A DNA stretch of 64,000 nt from Anthoceros angustus. Its lineage: Eukaryota > Streptophyta > Anthocerotopsida > Anthocerotales > Anthocerotaceae. The position numbers and the translations under genes were made by a program. Every line of letters starts with the position of its first letter. Within the stretch, counting starts at the first letter, position 1. Location: NCBI GenBank assembly GCA_010909165.1, contig VJWM01000063.1:1426001-1490000 (forward strand). Reading direction: 5' to 3'. The notes under the pieces were generated by a model. The model did not search any database. It saw nothing but the letters and a program-made list of their open reading frames with translations, and was not told where the DNA came from. Below are positions 56,216 to 64,000 of this stretch, piece by piece.

Positions 56216-58134
56216 TTAATAACCAGGCCACCAAAACATCCAAGTACCTCCGGCTAAACAATCACTACCTTCATTATCATAAAAGATTTTGTAGTCATAT
56301 TGTTGAGGATCCGTTGTTAAGAAGTATAGGCCTTTTGCATCACGTGGGATGAGATTATTATGCCCATCGGCCACTATAGTGTGCATTGCAGCCATGTGGG
56401 CTGGTACATCATTTACTCCACATGTTGCTGGTCCTGCGTGCCGAACCAAATCGCCCATTCCCCATCACTACGTGCAGGTATGGACTTCCATTAGTGTTTC
56501 ACCTCCCATTGCATTTCAAGCAAGCCCATCTAAAAGACCTTCTCAGTATAGATATTATTTGGCCAATAACCTACAGCTATGCCCTCGATATACACACATC
56601 CGCGTGGCACTAGCCTCATATCACAAATCAACCCAATTTGTAAATAGGGTGAATGAACTTGCCACATTGGACAAATACATTAAAACTATTCAAAGCTCTT
56701 GAAATAAAGAAGAATAGAATGATATAGTTATATATCACGATACCTTGTTAATGCAAGAGCATGCTTGTGCCATCATAATTACCGACAAAACCACCACCAA
56801 GGACATAGGTTGCATCGGTTTGAATAAATCCAGGGCATTGTAGATTGAAGCATCCTGTTGTTTGATAATTATCAATCGTATTAACACACAACACTTTATA
56901 TTAGCTACGTTTGAACTAACATGCATTACTAGTGAAGGAATGTTGCTTTCCATAGGAATCATCATTCAATAAATAAACAAATGAGGTTGTGCATCCGAAA
57001 ACATTAATGGTTCCACCTATTTTTGAAGAAACAAGAAATTTCAAATGTTAGGTGCCTTCCACCAAAACGTTATTATATTTTCTTGGATTATAAAACTCTT
57101 TTGAGATTTGATTGATATGTTTATAATACTATAACATAAAGCAACATACTTACAATCCACCCCACTTGATGTATGTTATTATTGCACGATGCTATAACCC
57201 AAATTTGAGATTGTACCATCTTGGTTTGTCATATCGACCTTGAGGATTCCAAAGACTAATACGCGTTCCACCTCATTCCACTTTCACGGACTTGAAGCAA
57301 CGACATATCGCATTTTATATCTACATATGTTAATGAATCTTGCATGCTTGTGCACGTATTTAACAATAGCTTCATGCTTGCTACATTGATCTATCTAGTT
57401 CTCATTATCATGAGGACTTCATGGTTTGAGGTACTTACATGATGCGTGACCGATTGAACTTGGCCTAGAGCTCTTTTTGCGGCTTCAGATTTACTTTGTG
57501 CACGTTATCTCCTTTGCTTGCACGTAGAATAGGTATAGTACCTTCCGGACACGAACCAACTTCATGTTGATAGAGTCGCCGGCCTCGGTTGAACATAGTT
57601 GTGATTCGCCTTTTGAGTTGATGTTGATGGTTTCTAGTAGTACGTGGAGCTATTTTAGATCTTGAGCATCAAATGAAGACAAAGTATGCTAATGTTATAG
57701 TTACATCCGCTTGAAATGAAAGCCATAACGAAAGCACACTTACTTGAATCACATGATCCTTAAAGCGTGGATCTCAGTGTTAGTTGGTGCTCAATCTTCA
57801 CGCAATCTACTATCGAACCATCTGTAAGTGGAATCAATTCAAACATAAAAATAGCGAGTCGGTTTAAGATACTAATGCAAAGAATGGTCAAGCCTAAAAA
57901 AAAACCTTAGAACCTTTAGTTAATATGAATAAAAATTCCCAATCAACAAGAATTGGGGAATCGATTTAAAATCTCACAAATTAAAGGAAAGTAAAAACAT
58001 ACGTTGTGTGTTTGGACAAATGGCCATCTTTTGAAATAAAAGCTTTCCTTTGTGCCTCAACCAACGCTTTTGCTTCCATAGCTAAAAAGGAACAAGAAGC
58101 TTGCCAATAGTAGGATTAGCCAAGTGTTAGACAT
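56216..58134 (-). CDS. Neprosin-family gene, unit 5
   Basis: The 3' exon is open and ends CLAGGTWMFWWPGY-stop, probably the true C-terminus. Exon 1 has a 7-nt loss (GATGGCCATTTGTC against GATGGTACATTGCCATTTGTC) and an extra A in the signal-peptide region. Exon 3 is altered at the hypervariable site near 57570-57590. The promoter TATATA is also missing. Confidence 0.75.
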
Positions 58135-58344
58135 GGTGAACTAGTCTTCACTAGGAAGTCTCAGAAAGGAGCTTGAACATGAACTTGTAGCTAATTTAGA
58201 ACAACTTTAACTCTGGACAATAATGTGAATAAGAGTGAAGCACACACACACACATAGACCATATCTAAAATTATTTCTTGAACTTATCTCTTGGTATACA
58301 ATTGATCTTGATACATATATGTACACATGCATGTATGCGCCACA

Positions 58345-58830
58345 GATTCTTTGAATTAGTTATGGATACAGGAAAATGCCCATGCGTAAGCCTGAGCCTG
58401 ATTTTTCTCTTAAGCTTCGAATGGGCGCAGCTCTGCGACTAGGCTGCTTTGCAATTCACCTAATATTGTGAAGCGCTGTTTGGTGATAAAACACTACCCA
58501 AAAGTTTTAGTGTTTGAAGTTTGCCAAGGCATCATGAGCTCTGTCATATCCAAAGGTCCTTACCCAAGCTGCTACCATTTCTATAGACTATCCGCATGTT
58601 GGGCTTCCTATTTTGATCATTGGCACGATCCTTTGCGGACATCATACCGCTAATAGCTACCAATATTTTACATTACATCATGGTGTTTACAGATGTACAT
58701 TCTCATGCCATATGTGAGCTTCCAAGAAAATCTCGTTACCCTTATGACCCTTTTGAAGGTAAGCAATAGCTATGCTCTCCGACAATGTGGCGCAACACAT
58801 GATGTGTGTCCTTGAAATCTTGGTTCTGTA
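58345..58830 (+). pseudogene. MO25 fragment psiA, unit 5
   Basis: Exon 2 start after CACAG (TTGAATTAGTTATGGATAC), intron-4-like block and exon 8 to 58758 with the GTAAGC donor. Confidence 0.75.
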
Positions 58831-60002
58831 TTTAAGCTTAGTTTCCACATTGAAGGTTTGTGTTATTTTGATAATACAAGATCTACATGCATATAGTGTG
58901 ATACGACAAAGGAAATTGGCAATGAGGTGATTTTGCAATTCCTACCTCGGACTCGACACTCAACACACTTGAATGCCGTGGCTCAACTGCTCTCAATTGG
59001 AGTGGAATGTCGATGATGGTGGTATGATGTATCAATTTCCCATGTCCTCATTTTAAATGTCACAAACTTTCTAACGTTATTATGGATTTGGTCATAATGA
59101 GTCTTCATGTTGTAGAGGATTTGTTTGGGCATAAACACAAATCTTTATGACGGTCTCACTTGGTTAGATGTAAGCCCTAAAGGACGAATCTACTCAAATT
59201 GAGTGGTTGTCATGCGTTTTGGGCCCCGTGTTTTTCCACATCCATTTTTACGCCTTTTGAGCATATGTGCCTCCTGCAATGTGGAGAACATGTAGATTTT
59301 AGAGCGGACAAAGCGAACACCATCTCCATGCCCAACGGTGAGCTTGAAGGGAGATTCTGAAGATGCGTGGAACAAAGCCGTGGTACATGCTGGAGGGCCC
59401 CATCACAATGGCCCCTCTTCTTGAGCCGCCTAGCTAGAGCCCTCGCTAGACCGTGGTCGATAAGGCCTCAACAGGAGACGACGGCAATATCCGTCACGCG
59501 CGTTGCCGCTTGTTTAGGTCCGATCGATGTGTTTTTAGAAATGGAGGTCACCGCATAGCTTAGTAGGACTAGCCCAATTTTTCTTTGGAAAATGTGATGG
59601 CCATGCTCTTGACTTTCAATTGTGCTCATTTTTGTGACAATGTCCATGGCCTTGCTAAGAATTCAATCGTGATGAAGTTTGCTCAACCCAAGTCTCATTC
59701 TCGCAAGTGTGAGGATTACTGCGGGCGTGACTGAAGGGTCAAAGGGCATTGGAAATTTGTGGAAATGTCATATAAGGCATTGCCTTGTTTCAAAAGAGAT
59801 GAGCGATACATGCAATCGTGGTCAGTGGTCATTGTGAGAGTGAGACTGAGTAAATGATTTTTTAAAAAATAAAATATACATAAATACATGATATTCACCG
59901 AATGCGGAAAATGGACTTCCTTCCTTTAGAGTTGAATTCGCAAGCCTGCATGCCAAAGAGCATTTCAGTTAGTGAACATTCAAAGCCCGGCGCACAATCT
60001 TC

Positions 60003-61165
60003 CTAAGTACGTTGTCGACGGAGAAATGGGATCACAAAGAATGCAACGACGATTGCGATTGTAGAAGCATAAGGAGCCAAAGCAAAGATTCGAGTTGCCG
60101 AGGCAACGAAGATGCGGAGATTGCAAACATCGCATCCACCCTCGAGCTCATCGGCCGACCGAACGGTAGGTGAGAAACACTGCTCCACAAGGTGACATCG
60201 GAATAGAATCACATGACAAGCATGGTCGTGAGTTTTGATCCAAGAAAATCTTGGCGTGTCCGATCAAACCGAAGGGTGACTTTGTGCACCCACCGGTATG
60301 GTGCTAGACTTGATGGAAAGGAGGTCTTGCCGGGTTGATCCACCAAACCGGATGTCGAATGATTCAAGACGATGTTGTGAGAACCAGCATTGATAAAGCT
60401 CAAGAACTACCAGGTTTGGCCTCAATCCACGAACAACATTTGGTTGGATGTGGGATTGCTTGGGATCCGCAGGTGAATGAAGGTGATTGTGAAGTCGGTG
60501 TCGTACAAGCGCACCGAGTTGGGGCAGCCCAACTCCGGATATGGGCGTAGCATGATGCGCGGGCCGCCTCGCCGCCGCCGATGTCATGTGCTAGAGAGAC
60601 CGTGGAACCCACAAGGACTTTGCCCACTTTGTTGTAAAGACGCGTCGTTGTAGGTGTTGTCAAGCGACTAGTCGCCCTCGTGCGTGTTCAAGTCGATGCA
60701 TTACCACTATCCCATGTTGGAATGGCTAGCTTGCCAATGCCACATGCAGGCCCACCAGCCTTGTAACTTCAGTGGATGAAAGCGTAAGCACAAGGCAAAA
60801 TTTCAAAGGTCTAAGTGCTATGCCCGTAAAACATCTCTCATCCCACGATGGTGAGACCATTATTGAAGCATTTGTTATGCTCTCTAACAAGAGAAAATGA
60901 TGCTCTAACGCTTGAATGAGGACATTTTAAGATTGATACATTATCGACGATCATCCAAATTCCATAAATTTTAATATAGAACATTCGACCCACTGCAACA
61001 TTCAAGTGCAACCTTCAGTTTTGGAAACATTTCAAGCACAAGCAATCTTGCCCATCCAGGTCCATAGGCGGGCGCATAGGATCCTTGTGTGATGCTCCTC
61101 ACTTTTTCATAGAGAAGCAGTCTTGTGCACGGCACAAAGGGCCACTTGCCCAACAAAATGTCCAT
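60003..61165 (-). pseudogene. Unrecognised 'gene C', unit 5
   Basis: Same series as the other units. The C-terminal WALDADV region is damaged (60125-60180), but IFALAPYASTIAIVVAFFVI is preserved. Confidence 0.45.
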
Positions 61166-61241
61166 ACATTTGCAACATTATGAATCTAGCTTTCGGCTCT
61201 AGTATCAAGCTTTGTCATGCTTAATCCATTGTCGATTCTTA

Positions 61242-61850
61242 CTAGAGGAGGAGAAGGTGCGGATTGTGTATGAACACATTATTCTGTGGGGGCAAGCATT
61301 TTAATGCAAGCGAAGCCACCATTCTGTAGGGTCTCTACATGTTGGGCTTCTCTATTTTGATCGTTGGCATGCTTCTTCCTGATAGCATACCACTTGATAG
61401 CTACTAGTGTTACATCGACATCATGGTGTTTCACGGTCGGTGTTACAAAATGATGCGATATGTGAGCTCACAAGAAAATCTTATGACTCATTTTCAAGGT
61501 AAGAGATAGTCGCTCTTGGGGTGACTATGTCCCCATATATTGTTACACGACGTGTTGTCCTTGAGATCCTAGTTCATTATCTTCTTTATATCTAAGTTTT
61601 GTGTTACTCGGTTGATTGTAACTACAGGATGCAAGCAAAAACATTCAAGTTGAAGCTTTCGCTGTTTTAAGGTTTAGCTTTAATTTTCCGTTTCTTTCTT
61701 TTACTTCCAAGCATATGTTGCGTGCCATTTGGTGGCTTAACTCACGCTCATACTCAAAGGCTTGTGTGTTTGTTGCAAATGCTAGTAAGCCTGACATTGT
61801 GAAACCGGTGGTATGTCGCACCTTAAGTGCTTGCTTTTATAAAATAAATC
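61242..61850 (+). pseudogene. MO25 fragment psiB, unit 5/6 junction
   Basis: Exon 1 end, intron-4-like block, exon 8, exon 9 after an intact TTGTAACTACAG, and exon 10 (VFVANASKP) breaking down at 61800. Confidence 0.75.
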
Positions 61851-62480
61851 GAACATTGGGGATTTTGCAAGGTTCTAATTCCCTTGAAAATATGTCTTCA
61901 TCGGGCATGAACTAGCTCGGTCATGGTGTTTTTGGTGTTTTATTTAAAAGTTGACTCACAAAGTTTCTATAGACCGGTTAATCGAGTTAGAGGACAAAAG
62001 CCCTCCAAGGAATCAGTCCGTTGCTGAAGTGCAGATATCCCTCTACGTGATCATATGGTGCGAAACTTGCTTTCAATTAAGTTTAGACAAGAATGAACCC
62101 GTAACTTGAAGGAGAAGTTTTGAAAAAAAGATTTGTCTACAAGAAATCCAACGCTTATGTGTGTTAAAGTGTGTAAGCAAGTTGTACACAAGTTTCATCT
62201 CAAACGAATGTACGATGTATTTATTTATTTTGGCCTACTATATTTTTTTTTGTTAGGATAAATAAAATAGATCAATCATAATTTATGATAGAAACTAGAA
62301 ATACATCTACTGCTCAAGTATCGGTTTTGATGATGTATATGAAAAGGCTAGAGCTTTGTCACCAAATTACGTTGATTTAAAATCAAACAAATCGACATTA
62401 CAACATTACTTTTTGTAAGCCCAAAACAGCCGATGCAAATTAGAAAAATAGCCCCTTTCTTCGTGATTACGGATAATCTG

Positions 62481-64000
62481 TTAATAACCAGGCCACCAAA
62501 ACATCCAAGTACCTCCGCTAAACAATCACTACCTTCATTATCATAAAAGATTTTGTAGTCATATTGTTGAGGATCCGTTGTTGTTAAAGTATAGCCTTTT
62601 GCATCACGTGGGATGAGATTATTATGCCCATCGGCCACTATAGTGTGCATTGCGCCCATGGGCTGGTACATCATTTACTCCACATGCTTTGCGGTCGTTC
62701 GAACCAAATCGCCCATTCCCCATCACTACGTGTACTGTGGACTTCCCATTAGTGTTTCACCTCCCATTGCATTTCAGAAGCCCATCTCGCAAAAGACCTT
62801 CAGATAGATATTATTTGGCCAATAACCTACAGCTATGCCCTCGATATACCACACATCTCTGTAGCATCTAGATTACAAATCAACCCAATTTGTAAATAGG
62901 GTGAATGAACTTGCCACATTGGACAAATACATTAAAACTATTCAAAGCTCTTGAAATAAAGAAGAATAGAATGATATAGTTATATATCACGATACCTTGT
63001 TAATGCCAAGAGCATGCTTGTGCCATCATAATTCAGACAAAACCACCACCAAGGACATAGGTTGCATCGGTTTGAATAAATCAGCATTGTAGATTGAAGC
63101 ATCCCGTTGTTTGATAATTATCCTGTATTAACACACAACACTTTATATTAGCTACGAAGTTTGAACTAACATGCATTACTAGTGAAGGAATGTTGCTTTC
63201 CATAGGAATCACTTCGTCCAATAAATAAACAAATGAGGTTGTGCATCCGAAAACATTAATGGTTCCACCTATTTTTGAAGAAACAAGAAATTTCAAATGT
63301 TAGGTGCCTTCCACCAAAACGTTATTATATTTTCTTGGATTATAAAACTCTTTTGAGATTTGATTGATATGTTTATAATACTATAACATAAAGCAACATA
63401 ACAATCCACACTTGACGTATTACATTATTATTGCCTGATGCTATAACCCAAATTTGCGAGATTGTACCATCTTGGTTTGTCATATCGACGAGGATTCCAA
63501 AGACTAATCCGTTCCACCTCCATTCCACTTTCCCGGACTTGAAGCAACGACATCACGTTTATATCTACATATGTTAATGAATCTTGCATGCTTGTGTACG
63601 TGTTTAACAATAGCTTCATGCTTGCTACATTGATCTATCTAGTTCTCATTATCATGAGGACTTCATGGTTTGAGGTACTTACATGATGCGTGACCGATTG
63701 AACTTGGCCTAGAGCTCTTTTGCGGCCGTATTTACTTTGTGCACGTTATCTCCTTTGCTTGCACGTAGAATAGGTATAGTACCTTCGGACACGAACCAAC
63801 TTCATGTTGATAGAGTATAAATCGTGTTGCTTGATAACATAGTTGTGATTCGCCTTTTGAGTTGATGTTGATGGTTTCTACGTAGTACTGGAGCTATTTT
63901 AGATCTTGAGCATCAAATGAAGACAAAGTATGCTAATGTTATAGTTACATCCGTTTGAAATGAAAGCCATAACGAAAGCACACTTACTTGAATCACATGA
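62481..64000 (-). CDS. Neprosin-family gene, unit 6 (cut by window end)
   Basis: The 3' portion of the sixth copy. Exons from the C-terminus up to the exon 2 donor (TTACTTGAATCACATGA) are present before the sequence ends. The last exon carries an extra GTT in GATCCGTTGTTGTTAAAG and a loss at CCTCCGCTAAAC like unit 2. Confidence 0.7.

Larger units (their letters stand above)
30035..64000. repeat. Head-to-tail array of ~6.3-kb units (five full periods and part of a sixth)
   Basis: The landmark GACGTGTTGTCCTT occurs at 30041, 36466, 42791, 49084, 55296 and 61549, giving periods of 6425, 6325, 6293, 6212 and 6253 bp. Order in each unit: psiB tail (exons 9-10), spacer, minus-strand neprosin gene, psiA, spacer, minus-strand gene C, psiB head. 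The left edge lies inside psiB; the right edge is outside the window. Unit length falls from unit 1 to unit 4, mainly through small losses at CG-rich sites. Confidence 0.95.

Noticed and set aside
30119-61850. MO25 fragments as processed retrocopies
   Set aside because: They keep intron 4, 8 and 9 sequence and splice-site words, so they were copied from genomic DNA.
30035-64000. CRISPR-like or satellite interpretation of the array
   Set aside because: The unit is over 6 kb with intron-bearing eukaryotic genes; no short direct repeats with unique spacers are present.
1-64000. tRNA or rRNA genes
   Set aside because: A few words resemble the GGTTCGAATCC box, but none has a matching A box or cloverleaf; no rRNA segment was recognised.

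Overview
The window looks like nuclear DNA of a land plant. It holds PLS-class PPR genes, a plant-type MO25, a TFIIIB B'' gene, neprosin (DUF239) genes, a Ty1/copia element and a non-LTR retrotransposon relic. The MO25 introns are short (76-373 bp) and the PPRs are built from long near-identical blocks. Together these fit a seed-free plant best, perhaps a lycophyte such as Selaginella; that placement is inference.

Layout. 1-4.7 kb: an intact intronless BDP1-like gene (minus strand), a 39-bp minisatellite and unassigned sequence. 4.7-9.05 kb: a minus-strand PPR gene with an OSB-type PDF motif at its N-terminus, followed directly by a second, 5'-truncated PPR body; both are frame-broken. 9.4-12.1 kb: antisense non-LTR retrotransposon relic. 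12.2-17.6 kb: gene-poor DNA with 120-bp and 27-bp tandem repeats and a MITE-like repeat. 17.6-20.3 kb: a complete 11-exon MO25 gene (341 aa). 20.4-21.1 kb: remnant of an unrecognised gene ('gene C'). 21.5-22.9 kb: the 5' part of a nucleolar GTPase gene (GNL2/NOG2 type), cut off where mobile-element sequence begins. 22.9-28.1 kb: an internally deleted antisense copia element carrying a ~2-kb tandem duplication. 28.1-30.0 kb: unassigned DNA and a second MITE-like copy.

30.04 kb to the end: a head-to-tail array with a ~6.2-6.4 kb period (landmark at 30041, 36466, 42791, 49084, 55296, 61549), five full periods plus a partial sixth that runs off the window. Each unit holds a minus-strand neprosin-family gene, two different plus-strand MO25 fragments (psiA, psiB), a minus-strand gene C and unassigned spacer. 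The array was therefore assembled partly from sequence related to the MO25/gene C locus 10 kb upstream, with gene C in the opposite relative orientation.

Reading caution. Differences between array copies are not spread evenly. They cluster as short length changes at sites rich in CG, CTG/CAG and CCG/CGG, between long near-identical blocks. The copia duplication and PPR blocks show the same pattern, while single-copy MO25 and BDP1 are frame-perfect. This fits systematic long-read errors at methylated cytosines, so many apparent frameshifts in the array, PPRs and GTPase fragment may not be real.
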